A stretch of 64,000 nucleotides of DNA from Lichenicola sp964247735 (GCA_964247735.1 CAXTVS010000015.1:1-64000), one strand, 5' to 3'. Numbered from the stretch's first letter, positions 16,701 to 26,261 are shown. Notes: a model not told the origin generated them from the sequence alone. A program made the numbers and translations.

Positions 16701-19519
16701 TCGGCGACCGGCATGTCGATGGTCTGGGTGTCGTACTTGGCGGCGCCCTGGGCGAAGTCGCTGGCAACCAGCACCGGGTTCCACTGCCGGTGGACGAGGC
16801 GAACCGTCATCTTCAGGCCGGCGACCGGCTTCGCGGCCCCATCGAGCGCCAGCACCTCGGGGTCGATGCTGCCGACCGAGGACAGGTAGCGTGGCACCTT
16901 CAGCCCGAGCACGAAGGGCGGCAGCACGGTGATCCGCTGCGTGGCGCGGACCTGCATGTCGTCGTCGCCGGTGACGGTGGCCTCGACCAGGTACTGCCGC
17001 GGCTGCGCGGTGGGCTCGGCGGTCGGGTCGAGGGTGAGGTGGGCGGCGCCGCCGTCGTCGGTGTGGGCATCGCGGCTGAGCACGGGAGTGGAACGGAACT
17101 CGCTGTCGCCGGAATAGCGGCTGTCGGAGGAGAACAGGTAGCCGTCGCGGCCGGGCGGGGACCACGGGGCCGGGAACTGGGTCGCCCGCCAGGTGAGTGG
17201 CCGTGCGTCCAGCATGCCGCCGGCATAGAAGCGGGCCAGCAGCCCGACGGTGAACGGCGAGTCCAGGGCGGTGGCAGCCGGTGGCTGCAGCAGCACCTCG
17301 AAGGTCGGCAGCCGGTAGGCTTCCTTCTTCACGCTGAGGAGGCCGCAGCCCTGGCCGCCCTTGGGGACGTACTGGATCGTGTAGTCGCCGGTGGCTTCGG
17401 TCCTGGCGTCGAAGCGGACGTGGAAGCCGCCGACGTCGTCCAGGGGTGCCGGGATGTGCCACTGCTGGCTGGAGGGTCCGGTCACCAGCACCTCGCCGGA
17501 TGCGGCACCCGAACCGGCACCGGAGTAAGACAGGGCGCCCGCTCCGTAGCGGCGGATCATGCCGGCGACCAGCACCGGCTCGGTCGGGCGGTAGATCGGG
17601 CGCTCGGTGAACAGGTGGCAGAGCGTCTGCGGGGGCTGCTGGCGCGGGGCCGGGCTGCGGGTCATCCAGTCGAGCCAGGGCGACGACGCCTTGTTCCATT
17701 GCCCGCCTGCGTACTCCTGCGGGCCGCGGCCGGGCTGGAGCACCAGCGTGTCGGTCGCCTTGACCACCACGATCCGGCGCAGGCTGCCGGGCACGCTTTT
17801 CCAGTCCGTCGTGAGCGGCGCGGCCACGGTCCAGCTGCCGTCGGATCCGGTGGTGCCGTGCGCCAGGGTTGCGAAGGCGTTGTCGCGCACGCCGTCCAGC
17901 CGGATCTCCGCGCCGGCGACGGGTGCCGCGGTGGCAAGGGACGTGACGACGAAGCGGGTGCGGTCAGCCTCCTCCACCGTCGACAGGGCGAGGTCGGTGA
18001 CCTGCAGCCGCAGCCATTGCCGCCGGCTGCCGTCGGTGGCGCGCAGGCCGACGAGGTAGGTGCCGGGCTGATGCGGGCCGGCGATGCCGGACAGCAGCGG
18101 CTGGAGGTCGATACCGAACCTGGCGTCGACGCCGCCGCGGTGGATCGGCAGCGTCAGGAGCGTGCTCACGGCGGGCGAACCGAGGTCGGCGATCCGCGCC
18201 GCCATGTCGTCGGAGGTGATCGGACCGGAGGCCGTGTAGCGGGCCGGTTCGTGTCCGGGCAGCGGGGGTGGCCTGTCGTCGGCGGTGGTCAGGCCATCGC
18301 GCGGGAACGGCCAGAAGTCGCGCGCCAGCGGGTCGATGTCGTGGATGCGGAGGTCGGCCTTGTCGTAGCCGTGTCCGCGCACCGGTACCATCTGCGGGCC
18401 GAGGCGCTCGGCGATGCCCTCGGTGGCATCCCAGCCGATCTGCGGCGTGCCGGCGGCGAAGGAGAAGCGCAGGCTGAACGGGTCGGCAAGGCCGCGGCCG
18501 CCGGCGTCCTTCAGGGTGCCAGGGGACAGGGTGAGCCGATAGGGAGTGTCGGGGGTGAAGCGGCCGCCGAGCCGCAAGGTGCCGTCGCCGCTGGCGATCA
18601 CGGCCAGGCCGTCCACGGCGGGAGTCAGGCGGAACACGGTGCGGGCGCGGACGATGTCCATCGCTTCCGGCTCAGCGGAGAACTGCAGCACCAGCTGGGG
18701 CGCCTTTCCCGGCGCATCGGCGTCGGGCGCGCACACCATCACCCCGTCGGTGACGGTGTGGCCATGGTCGCTGCCACAATAGCTGTCGGTCAGGGCGAAG
18801 GGCGCCGCGCCATGCAGCGTCAGGGAGAAGGACGGCTCGTCCAGCCCCGGCTCGTCGGACAGGCGCAGGTGCAGGGTGGCCAGCATGCCGTCCGGCACCG
18901 GGGCGTGGAGGGTGACGAGAACGGTCTGCCGTGCGGCGACGCCGGATCGGGGGATCGCGCTGAGGTCGAAGTCGCCGTCCGTCAGGACCTGGCGGGTGCC
19001 CGAGGCCTGCTGCGCCGTCAGCTCGATCGTCAGAAGCCTGGCCAGGGCCGCCCGGTCGACCGGGCCCGGGAAGGTGAGGGCGATGGCGTCGAGCCCGGCG
19101 AGGCCGTCGGGAGCATCGGCCGGGCCGGCGCTGAGCGGCAGGGGCAGCAGCGGCACCAGGCGCCGGGTCTGGCCGGCGGCCGTCACCGTTTCGCGCAGCA
19201 GCGGCTCCCAGGGCGTCGCCGGGCGGAACTGCAGGGTACGCGGGCCGATCCAAGTCCAGGCGCCGGGATGCGACGGTGCCAGGGTCGCCCATCGCTCCGG
19301 GTGATCCTCCGGGCCGCCCTGGGCCGGCCCAGCGTCGCGATCCAGCAGCACCGTGACCGGGTCCCAGCTCCTGAGGAACCGGTCCGGCACGATCACCGAC
19401 CCGTCGGCGCGCTGCAGCCGGTCGTAGGAGGCTGGCTGGGGCAACGGCGCGGCGGCGGCCCTGGTGCCTGCCGCGCCGCACAGCAGGAGCGCCAGGACGG
19501 CCAGGCCGGAACGCGTCAT
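13799..19519 (-). CDS. Bacterial alpha-2-macroglobulin homologue lacking the thioester cysteine
   Basis: 1906 residues with a signal peptide (about 1-24, no good lipobox). MG-type beta domains fill the N-terminal two thirds, with TERPIYRPTEPV and VAGDTPVTW landmarks; an alpha/alpha toroid of the thioester-domain type follows (about 1400-1700). In thioester members the toroid holds YGCLEQ. Here the same place reads VGGTEQ, so the reactive Cys is replaced by Gly1432, and trapping by covalent bond is not expected. Bacterial homologues are periplasmic protease traps paired with PbpC. Its ATG overlaps the stop of the giant upstream gene by four bases. Confidence 0.88.
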   Translation of the reverse strand: MTRSGLAVLALLLCGAAGTRAAAAPLPQPASYDRLQRADGSVIVPDRFLRSWDPVTVLLDRDAGPAQGGPEDHPERWATLAPSHPGAWTWIGPRTLQFRPATPWEPLLRETVTAAGQTRRLVPLLPLPLSAGPADAPDGLAGLDAIALTFPGPVDRAALARLLTIELTAQQASGTRQVLTDGDFDLSAIPRSGVAARQTVLVTLHAPVPDGMLATLHLRLSDEPGLDEPSFSLTLHGAAPFALTDSYCGSDHGHTVTDGVMVCAPDADAPGKAPQLVLQFSAEPEAMDIVRARTVFRLTPAVDGLAVIASGDGTLRLGGRFTPDTPYRLTLSPGTLKDAGGRGLADPFSLRFSFAAGTPQIGWDATEGIAERLGPQMVPVRGHGYDKADLRIHDIDPLARDFWPFPRDGLTTADDRPPPLPGHEPARYTASGPITSDDMAARIADLGSPAVSTLLTLPIHRGGVDARFGIDLQPLLSGIAGPHQPGTYLVGLRATDGSRRQWLRLQVTDLALSTVEEADRTRFVVTSLATAAPVAGAEIRLDGVRDNAFATLAHGTTGSDGSWTVAAPLTTDWKSVPGSLRRIVVVKATDTLVLQPGRGPQEYAGGQWNKASSPWLDWMTRSPAPRQQPPQTLCHLFTERPIYRPTEPVLVAGMIRRYGAGALSYSGAGSGAASGEVLVTGPSSQQWHIPAPLDDVGGFHVRFDARTEATGDYTIQYVPKGGQGCGLLSVKKEAYRLPTFEVLLQPPAATALDSPFTVGLLARFYAGGMLDARPLTWRATQFPAPWSPPGRDGYLFSSDSRYSGDSEFRSTPVLSRDAHTDDGGAAHLTLDPTAEPTAQPRQYLVEATVTGDDDMQVRATQRITVLPPFVLGLKVPRYLSSVGSIDPEVLALDGAAKPVAGLKMTVRLVHRQWNPVLVASDFAQGAAKYDTQTIDMPVAEQAVTSGTGPIAVHFPVKEAGVYLVELEAEDKVGRRQLVRVDLFVAGDTPVTWSKPPAQVVTISTDRTSYAPGDAAILIVQSPFQSGRALAAIEQPEGRFDYDWLDIRNGYARTTLRLRKQQVPRLAVHVLLMRGRIGTPSAAAPFDQDKPATLAASAFIKVTPVDNQVKVRFDAPASAHPGQDLDLVLHLSDPAGHPLPGEATVWMVDQAVLSLAPELPLDPLPAFIVDRQPRLLARDTRNLAFGILPLTENPGGDEKAAGGLENISVRKNFTPVPLYLPRVKFGPDGTAHVAVHLPDSLTVFMLRAEAVSGPDRFGFGSGQLPVRQPVVAQLALPRFVRPGDSFTAGLIGRLVEGAPGPGQASIAVQNLTLGGPARQDVTWTGSQPAHVDTLLTVPDPAPGTTSVRIRAAIQRSSDHAGDALQIDLPIRPDRPVVHRRDLLATGSDGLALPAVAEPLRPASYRRGVTLATDPDLVRLLAGVGALERFPVGGTEQRVALASGELALLPFTPLMDASGLAARLGDDIAAARSAAAQSTDENGLVAFWPHTRGSVWLTAETYRMLVAAARLGQPTDKEQTDRLHAVLLASLRSDYPHLPTDTGLFERVAALTALADGGQIPPADADELARRAQNMPTDSVAEIATVLSRLSQTDPTELSRVMDLLWTRINVLSRNGHPVYGGMTDFDPGASILPSEARSLALAVQAVSTATPADPRNAVLRTALVEMADGNGWGSTDATAAALRALASAWQAPPSPVPASLLLPDRTIPGILDRAHPLLAADTTHAGPVRVQAPANLAVLSSADYVPAAPGAQAAASQDGLVLARTLYRVLPNAPLARIDPAADGSVALHVGDVVEEVDELTSPLRRSHVALHMPLAAGMEPLNPALATATADATPSAAPTVPPDWSSTGDDEVLAVWLDLPPGTATLRTRLRATIPGRYTEPPATAEMLYRPSVTGSTTGRLVVVTR

Positions 19520-22500
19520 GGAGTCGATCCCTTCAGGCCGGCGAGCTCGAGGTAGTGCCGTATGATCTCGGGCGGCGGTCCGCTGCCCGGGGCGTCCAGC
19601 CCTAGCACCGCGGGACGCAGCACCGTCGGCTCGGCGTCCGCCGGCACCCTGGCTTCGATCAGGTAGCTGCCGGCCAGCAGCGCGTGCAGCTGCGTCACGC
19701 CCTCGCCGATCAGCGTGCCGTCGGCACGCAGCAGCCGCACCTGCACCAGGTCCGGTTCCGCCCGCACGCCGATGCCGATCCGGGCGGGATGCGACAGGTC
19801 GAAGCCGAACAGGGCGGTTCCGCCGGGCGGGACGCTGGCGATCGGGCCGACGCCGTTGCCCAGCATGCGCAGCGGCGACACGTCCAGGGCGAGCGTGCCC
19901 GAGAGGGGGCCGTCATGAGGCGAATAGGCGCGCAGTTCGGAGGCGCCCGCCGGGATGGCGCGGTGGAGCTCGGCACCGGCGGCGAACAGTTCCGGCGGTG
20001 CGTCGCCGAGGGCCAGCAGGACAGGAGCGGTGGTCGACACGTCCAGCAGCGCCGGCGCCGATGGGTGCAGCTGCCAGGCCATGGCGGTGCCGGACAGGGT
20101 CGCGTGTCCGCCCACCGGGAGCGGTTCGGCGGGAGGCATCGGCCAAGGCGAACGTCCGGGTGACTGCATGCCGAGAACGAGGGCGCCCGGGCCGTGCCGG
20201 ACGACCAGACGCCCGGTGGCGGATGATGGCGACAATGCCTGCCCACGCAGCACCGCGCCGTCCGCTCCGGTCCATTGCAGCGCGGCGTCGCCGGCGACCG
20301 CGATCCGCGCGCCGGACGCTGCCTCCACCGGGAGGTCGAAGGAGCCGGCGGCGCCGAAGAAGCGCTTGAACACGGTTCCAGGCCGGAGCGCGTCCGGCGC
20401 GTCCGCCAGTCCCGGAAGCAGGCTTGCCGAGGCCGGCTGGTCGGTCGTGTTTACCAGGGTGAGGGGGCTGGACAGGCCGATCAGGTCGCGCGAGGCCGCG
20501 GAACGGCCGGTCCAGACGGAAGCGGCGGAGGACAGCAGGGCGGTGCCGGGCGGAAGCACGGCGCGGATCCTGGCGGGCCGGTCGTCCAGCCGCACCAGCA
20601 GGGCGCTTCGGGCGGGAATCCGGATGGGGGCCGGCAGTGTCGTCCTGACCGGGTCGGGCATCGCCAGGTCCAGGAGCGTCACCTGGGGGGCGAGCGGTCC
20701 GCTGCCGCCGGCGTTGCGGAGCAGCACCGGGGCATCGGCCGGAACCATCGCGGTGCCTGGAGAAACCGCACCGCCGACGAGGCCGGGCTGCCCCAGGCCG
20801 CTTTCGGCCAGCCAGATCCGTGTGTGGCCGTGGTCGGAGGATGGCCGGGGCAGCAGGACGCTGCCGCCGGCCGGGACGGTGACGCTCCAGGCGGTGCCCG
20901 CTGCAGGATCCACCGGCGACAGCGTCAGCGGGGCCGGCGCCGCAGCCAGCAGCCACAGCGTGTCGTCCTGTGGCGCGACCTGTCCGCCGGCGGGGATCGC
21001 CGGATGGCCGGGCCAGGCGGCCGCCAGCAGCCCGTCCGGCGCGGCGGTCACGCGCAGCAGCGTCCGGTCCGGCAGGCGGCGGCGGGCGACGGCCAGTGGC
21101 GCGGGAAAACCGGGGAGGGCGCCGAGGGCAGTGTCCGCGTGGTCCAGAACCCGGGCTGCCAGCGACACCGGCGTGTCGCCGTCGTCGACCGGCCAGGCTT
21201 CCAGACGCCAGGCCGCGGCATCGCCGTCGCCCGGCACCGCGAGGCAGGGCGTGGTGCCGGTGGAGACCGCAACGGTGCGCCATCCGTCGCGGTCCTGGCG
21301 CTCCAGCGAAAGCACCCAGGCTGCGGCGGAGGCGGCGTCCGCCACCAGCAGCGTGCCGGGACCGGGCCGCGTCACGGCGAGCACGTGTATGCCCTTGCCA
21401 GCCAGGGTCGTGGCGGTTTCCGGTGCCGGTGCCGTCGGCAGCACGGCCGGAAGGTCGAGTCGCACGGTCAACGCGGTGTCGGTGTCGCCTGGGGCGGCGG
21501 CGGCGTCATCCGGTACGGGATCGGGCGCGTCCGAGGCGTCCGTTGCGGGGTCAGGCGAAGGGTCCGGTGCGGGCGTGTCGCTGTCAGGCACGGAGCCGGA
21601 GTCGCTGCCGTTACCCGGATCGTCGCTGCCGGCGTCGGAGGCGGTGTCGCCCTGATCGTCCGAGGGCGTCACGTCATCGGCGGAGGGCGGCGGCCGCAGG
21701 CCGGGGTCCTGTGGCACGTCGGTACTGCCAGGCGGCAGTGCGGCCGACAGCTCAAGCTTGTAGCGCCCCGCGGACAGCCGCCGGGACAGGCCGAGGGACC
21801 AGTCGTCGGCATGCGGCCCCGTGCGCAGCAGCTCGGTGCCGTCGTCGCGCCTCAGCACCGCCTTGACCGCGGCGGTGCCCCAGCCGGACAGGTTCAACAC
21901 CCGGTCGGCGGCCAGGCTGAACGGCAGGGTGGCGGGCAGGGTGATCCGCCGTTCCTCGCCCGGCTGCAGTTCCGCGGTCGACAAGCCCACGGTGTAGTCG
22001 AGACGATCGTTGCGTCCGGCGCTGACAGTTTCCAGGCGGTAGGAACCGGCGCCGAGTTCGCCCTGCCACTGGATCGCGACGTGCGTGTGGCTGCCGTCCG
22101 GCCTGGTCAGGGTGCCTTGCATGCCGTCGTCGAGGCTGATCGTGGCCTGGGCCGGGCCGTCAAGGGTGAAGGTCCAAAGGTCCGGCGTGCGCTGGGCGGC
22201 TCGCGTCGCGGGCTCGTGCCAGGTGGCGTGCTGCGGCATCCCGGCGGCCAGGGCATGCGGGCCGTGGCCGGTGATGGCCTCCTCGGGCACGACCGGCAGC
22301 AGGCGCGCCGCCACGATCACCGGCGTTGCCGCGGCGGACACCAGCAGGCGATAGCGGCCGGGTTGCAGGTCCTGCTCCAGCCCGGTCATCGGGCCGGCCT
22401 GGGTGATCGGCCAGCCGTCGGCGTCGTCGAGCCGGGCGACAGGCGGACCGCCCTCCGACAGCATCTCCAGCCGGTAGTGGCCGGCGTGGGCCACCACAAG

Positions 22501-25137
22501 CGGGAACACGGTGCCGGTGCCGGCGGGCAGGCTCGCATGCACCCGACCGTTCGGCGTCAGCGTGGCGCCGGACCGGAGCGGAGCCGGCGTCACCCTGATT
22601 GCGCCGTGGCCGGAGGAGCCGACCGGCGCCACCGCGACCTGGTAGGCGCCCGCGCGCAGCCAGCCCTGGATCAGCATGCCGCTGTTGCTGCCCGCGTCGT
22701 GCGCCAAGTCCGGGATGAAGGAGGTGGCCAGCCGGCCGCGCATGTGCAGCCGGCCGAGCGTCTCGATGCGGTATAGGCCGCCGATGCCGAGGTTCAGCGC
22801 GAAGCTGCGTTCCTGGTTCTCGCGCAGGTCGAACGGCGTCAGCTGGCCGGCGGCCAGGGTGATCCCGGCGGTTGGCGCAGGGGGAGCTGGGATCGCGGCG
22901 GGTGGCGGGGCAGGATGGCGCCAGGACAGCACGACGGTTCTCGGCACCAGGACGGTGGGCAGGAAGACGGTCCGCTGGTCGGCGGCCGGGTCGGGATCGG
23001 GGTTGATCGCGATCGGCGTGCCATCCAGCGACCGTGCCGCGAGCTGGCCGCCGGGCGGCAGCCGTACCGGGATGCGAAGCGGAGCCTCGCCGGCGTCCTG
23101 CGATACGAACAAGGGCGCTGCGGCCAGGTCCACCGGGACCGGCCTGGCGGAAAGACCGGCGTCGGCATCCGGGGCCGTCTGCGACAGGAGCGACAGCTGC
23201 TCGCCGTCGTCGAGCCGTTGCAGCCCGAACGGGATCACCGGATCCGGTGGCAGCGGCAGGCCCAGCGGCACCGCGCCGTTCCCGCCCGCGGACACGTCGA
23301 TGGCGCCTTCCGCGCCGTCTGCCGGCTGCAGGCGCAGGCCGTAATAGCCGGCGGGAACATCGAACCAGCCATCCTGGGCGGGGCGCTCCAGATTCAGCCC
23401 GTCGGCGTGGACCGTCACGTCGCCGCCGGAGGTGGTCTGCAGCAGCAGCTCGGTCGGACCATGGAGGTTGAAGCGGCGACGCCAGCCGGTGTCGGCGCTG
23501 ATCCGCGGCACGTCGGAGGCGATGATCCGCGGCGGCCGGTCCGGATCGTCTCCCGCCGCACCGCGCTGCAGCAGCAGCGTCGGAGGGACCTCGTCGCCGC
23601 CGACGTTGCTTGTTACCGCGGATACCCAGTAGGTGCCGGGCTTCGACACCATCTGCGGCCCCGGTGTTTCGGTCGCCCGCAGGGTGAACGGCTGGCCCTC
23701 GCTGCCGCTGATTTCGACTGTTGCGGTGGTCGACCGGGGTGCCTGCACAACCACGCTGGGACTGCGGCTGGTGTGGCCAAGCGTTGCCGATACGCGTCCC
23801 ACCTCCAGCGTGGCATCGGCCGGCGCGGGCAGATCGAGCCGGAACCGGCCGGCGAAGGCGGGTTGCCGGAACCGCTCGCTGCCGAACGGTCCGATCCTGC
23901 CGGTGGCCAGTCCTTCGGCCAGCGACTCGGACGTGCCGGTGCGAAGCAGGAACGGCTCGTCGCTGCCGGCACTCCAGGCAAGCGGCGGCCCGCCGTAGGC
24001 GACGAGGAGGTAGGTGCCGGGCTCCACCATGCCCTGCAGACGCAGGTCGTGCAGCGGGTGGCCGGGAGTCGGCTGCGGCTCGGCCGGGACCGGTTGGAGC
24101 GACTGGAGGTCGCGACCGTTTCGCCACAGGCGAAGGTCGGCGAGCGAGCGTCCGGCGGCCTCGATCGGCGGCAGCCTGCCGTCGGGGACCGCAAGCCAGT
24201 AGCTGCGCTGTTCCCCGTCCTGCAGAGTCGCCGCGAGCGTGCGTCCGCCACCCGGCGCGGCGCGCGGTGGGGCCGCCTCGCGAAACGGGATGAGGGTCAG
24301 CGTGACTGGGTCGGTCGCACCGGTAGCGGCGAAAACGCGGAGCCGGTAGGTGCCGACGTCCAGCAGCGTGTCCAGTCGCCCGTCCGCGACGCCGGCTTCC
24401 CCGACGACGTTTGAAGGGCCGGTCAGCATGTCGACGAGCTGCAAGGCGACGCCGCTGCGGCTATGGGCAGCCAGGGTGAACCGGCCGGGGACGGTCACCG
24501 TCAGGGTCGCGTTGGCGACGGGCTGCGCCGGCAGGGCTGTCGGCACGAGGGTCGCGGTCGGCGGCGCCGGGCCTCCGGCCGGGATGGGCGGGTCCGGTGG
24601 CGGGGGAGCGGCCGGGGCCGCGTCGAGAGCAGATGGGGTGTTCGCGCCGCCGGGGATGGGGTGTGGGGAAGCATCTGCGCGGTGAGGCTGGATGATCGCT
24701 GGTCCGGATGCGGCGGCAGCTGACCGGGGTGTGGTTTCGTCGGCGGAGGCGCCGACGGGAGCCAGGACAGCGAGGCGGCTGGTCAGCTGTCCGTCGAGAC
24801 AGGCAGCCAGGTCGACGGCGGTCGCGCAGGCGGCATCGCGTGCCTTGAGCCAGTGCAGCAGGTCCTGCCGGAGCGCAGCACGGCGATCGGGAACGCGCTT
24901 CAACGCCGCATAGGCGACGGCAACCTGGTGATCGAGCGCCAGCAGGTGAGGCGACGCGCAGATCGCCTTCTCGATCGCACTCCTCGCCTTGCTGCAGGCA
25001 ATGCCCTGGGCGTCGGCTGCTGCCGGAACCGCCAGAAGGGCCAGCGCGACGCCGACCGCAAATCGGGTGAGTGCGGCGAGGGCATGGGGCCGGTTCGACC
25101 GGACCACATGGCGTCCGCCGCCTCGTCGCCCTGGCAT
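19516..25137 (-). CDS. Giant secreted protein with N-terminal LprI-like domain, function unknown
   Basis: About 1873 residues from the ATG at 25137; a GTG at 25197 would add 20 residues before the signal peptide. A basic stretch and hydrophobic signal sequence are followed by an LprI-type domain (CSKARSAIEKAICASPHLLALD, a Cys-containing helical fold known from lysozyme inhibitors). Then come a Pro-rich linker and many beta-rich repeats with PGTYLL, AGYYGLRL and AGSYRLE patterns, broken by an Asp/Ser/Pro-rich stretch at about 1150-1215. It is the first gene of the operon with the alpha-2-macroglobulin homologue and PbpC. A periplasmic or surface scaffold for that pair is a guess. Confidence 0.75.
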   Translation of the reverse strand: MPGRRGGGRHVVRSNRPHALAALTRFAVGVALALLAVPAAADAQGIACSKARSAIEKAICASPHLLALDHQVAVAYAALKRVPDRRAALRQDLLHWLKARDAACATAVDLAACLDGQLTSRLAVLAPVGASADETTPRSAAAASGPAIIQPHRADASPHPIPGGANTPSALDAAPAAPPPPDPPIPAGGPAPPTATLVPTALPAQPVANATLTVTVPGRFTLAAHSRSGVALQLVDMLTGPSNVVGEAGVADGRLDTLLDVGTYRLRVFAATGATDPVTLTLIPFREAAPPRAAPGGGRTLAATLQDGEQRSYWLAVPDGRLPPIEAAGRSLADLRLWRNGRDLQSLQPVPAEPQPTPGHPLHDLRLQGMVEPGTYLLVAYGGPPLAWSAGSDEPFLLRTGTSESLAEGLATGRIGPFGSERFRQPAFAGRFRLDLPAPADATLEVGRVSATLGHTSRSPSVVVQAPRSTTATVEISGSEGQPFTLRATETPGPQMVSKPGTYWVSAVTSNVGGDEVPPTLLLQRGAAGDDPDRPPRIIASDVPRISADTGWRRRFNLHGPTELLLQTTSGGDVTVHADGLNLERPAQDGWFDVPAGYYGLRLQPADGAEGAIDVSAGGNGAVPLGLPLPPDPVIPFGLQRLDDGEQLSLLSQTAPDADAGLSARPVPVDLAAAPLFVSQDAGEAPLRIPVRLPPGGQLAARSLDGTPIAINPDPDPAADQRTVFLPTVLVPRTVVLSWRHPAPPPAAIPAPPAPTAGITLAAGQLTPFDLRENQERSFALNLGIGGLYRIETLGRLHMRGRLATSFIPDLAHDAGSNSGMLIQGWLRAGAYQVAVAPVGSSGHGAIRVTPAPLRSGATLTPNGRVHASLPAGTGTVFPLVVAHAGHYRLEMLSEGGPPVARLDDADGWPITQAGPMTGLEQDLQPGRYRLLVSAAATPVIVAARLLPVVPEEAITGHGPHALAAGMPQHATWHEPATRAAQRTPDLWTFTLDGPAQATISLDDGMQGTLTRPDGSHTHVAIQWQGELGAGSYRLETVSAGRNDRLDYTVGLSTAELQPGEERRITLPATLPFSLAADRVLNLSGWGTAAVKAVLRRDDGTELLRTGPHADDWSLGLSRRLSAGRYKLELSAALPPGSTDVPQDPGLRPPPSADDVTPSDDQGDTASDAGSDDPGNGSDSGSVPDSDTPAPDPSPDPATDASDAPDPVPDDAAAAPGDTDTALTVRLDLPAVLPTAPAPETATTLAGKGIHVLAVTRPGPGTLLVADAASAAAWVLSLERQDRDGWRTVAVSTGTTPCLAVPGDGDAAAWRLEAWPVDDGDTPVSLAARVLDHADTALGALPGFPAPLAVARRRLPDRTLLRVTAAPDGLLAAAWPGHPAIPAGGQVAPQDDTLWLLAAAPAPLTLSPVDPAAGTAWSVTVPAGGSVLLPRPSSDHGHTRIWLAESGLGQPGLVGGAVSPGTAMVPADAPVLLRNAGGSGPLAPQVTLLDLAMPDPVRTTLPAPIRIPARSALLVRLDDRPARIRAVLPPGTALLSSAASVWTGRSAASRDLIGLSSPLTLVNTTDQPASASLLPGLADAPDALRPGTVFKRFFGAAGSFDLPVEAASGARIAVAGDAALQWTGADGAVLRGQALSPSSATGRLVVRHGPGALVLGMQSPGRSPWPMPPAEPLPVGGHATLSGTAMAWQLHPSAPALLDVSTTAPVLLALGDAPPELFAAGAELHRAIPAGASELRAYSPHDGPLSGTLALDVSPLRMLGNGVGPIASVPPGGTALFGFDLSHPARIGIGVRAEPDLVQVRLLRADGTLIGEGVTQLHALLAGSYLIEARVPADAEPTVLRPAVLGLDAPGSGPPPEIIRHYLELAGLKGSTP

Positions 25138-25922
25138 CACCCGCCACCCTGGGGTCGGAGGAAATTTGGGTATCGCGCGGCCGCCGGGGAGCGGCACGCC
25201 GATCTAGTGGATGAACGCCGTCCGGCCTCGCTCGTCGACGGCGGGAACCGGACGGCGGCGCGGCAGGACATCAGGCGCATGGCAGCGGCTGCGGCCATCG
25301 CCAGGGGCGCCGAGGTTCCCGACGGAAGGTCGACCGGTCTCGGATCGAGCGCTGCGTCGCCACCATGCGGCATGGAACTCCGCTCCCGATCGCGTTCGAT
25401 ACGCCTCCGGACTATCCGCGCCGCGCTGGCAGCAGGCAAGGGGACGGAGCAGCTGTCTGTGTTCGCGTCCTGTCGCCTGTTGATGCCGCTCGCCGCCGCA
25501 GCATTGCGCGCCGGCGCCGTCCTGGGTCAGGGCTGACGACGCGCATCGAGAGCAGGGCTCACCACCGCCGGGCGCGGAACAGACTCTTCGTCCCGGCAAG
25601 CCGGTCGGCTGAGGCCGCATCCGGTCGATGATGTCGGCACTGCTTCGGCCGGGAAGGTAACGCTGAGTGAGTACACTTACTCGCTATATTTGAACAACGT
25701 TGGCGACAACAGGCGTCGGAGCACCCCGTTCCCGTATTAGACGCTGACAACAGTGCGGCAAGGGGAAGCTTGCGAGTCGGAACGGGATCTTGACTCGGTG
25801 TGGCATGACCCAACCGGTTTGAAACGTAAAAATCGTGTCAAAGACCGATAAAGTTTTCTTGTACGGTTCCTAACGCTTTGTTAGCGTCCGGTGTCGCCCC
25901 ATCAGGATGTGGACACAGCAGA
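25138..25922. other. Long gene-free stretch between the host operon and the phage block
   Basis: About 780 bases. Open frames on both strands up to 25620 are Arg-rich and look like chance frames in GC-rich DNA. From about 25660 the sequence turns AT-richer. It holds a weak promoter-like pair (CTGAGT at 25663, TATATT at 25685) over the imperfect palindrome AGTgAGTacACTtACT (25665-25682), and the inverted repeat CTAAC-N5-GTTAG at 25870-25884, 38 bases before the first phage regulator. No tRNA gene, integrase remnant or attachment repeat is evident. Confidence 0.4.
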
Positions 25923-26204
25923 ATGCCACGCGCACTCCCTTGGACCTCGGATCAAGACGCTTCATTGACGGCGCTTCTCGACCAACGCGGATCAACGCTG
26001 CGCAAGGCTGCACAGCAACTCGGTGTAAGCCGCAGCTTCGCACAACGTCGTGCCAAGCTGCTGCACAAGCAGAGCGTACGATCGATCTGCACTCCAGATC
26101 GCGAAGACGCGGGTTCGGCACCTTTGCCAGCCGGCCACCCGATCACCTGGAGCGCCATCGACTGCTTTCCGGCGGACGACGCCCATCGGCTGGGTTGTCG
26201 ATGA
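25923..26204 (+). CDS. Small DNA-binding regulator with helix-turn-helix, phage early gene
   Basis: 93 residues from the ATG at 25923 (the frame is open to 25878). WTSDQDASLTALLDQRG and LRKAAQQLGVSRSFAQRRAK form a Myb/GcrA-like three-helix DNA-binding fold in the first 50 residues. The C-terminal half, with PLPAGHPITWSAI, resembles the tail of small alphaproteobacterial phage regulators. It stands first in the two-gene regulatory unit that ends with the terminator at 26862. A role in activating the late promoter, directly or by helping the next protein, is inference from position. Confidence 0.65.
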   Translation: MPRALPWTSDQDASLTALLDQRGSTLRKAAQQLGVSRSFAQRRAKLLHKQSVRSICTPDREDAGSAPLPAGHPITWSAIDCFPADDAHRLGCR

Positions 26205-26261
26205 CGGCAGCCCAGCCCGCGGTCGCAGCTCCCTCCATTCCGATGGCTTGATCCAGGACCG

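Noticed and set aside
13308..17699. A 1463-codon open frame on the minus strand in another frame over pbpC and the alpha-2-macroglobulin gene
   Set aside because: It is Arg/Pro/Ala-only sequence, a shadow of two well-supported genes in GC-rich DNA.
16163..19555. A 1130-codon plus-strand open frame opposite the alpha-2-macroglobulin gene
   Set aside because: Gly/Ala/Gln-rich shadow frame without a ribosome binding site or domain; the opposite strand has clear family motifs.
25204..25620. A 138-codon minus-strand frame at the left side of the phage block as an integrase or repressor remnant
   Set aside because: Composition is of chance frames (Arg/Gly/Pro/Ala) with no helix-turn-helix or recombinase motif.
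25691..25703. TGAACAACGTTGG, similar to the TetR operators
   Set aside because: Only 8 of 10 conserved bases fit and the second half-site is broken; far from the regulon, so probably chance.
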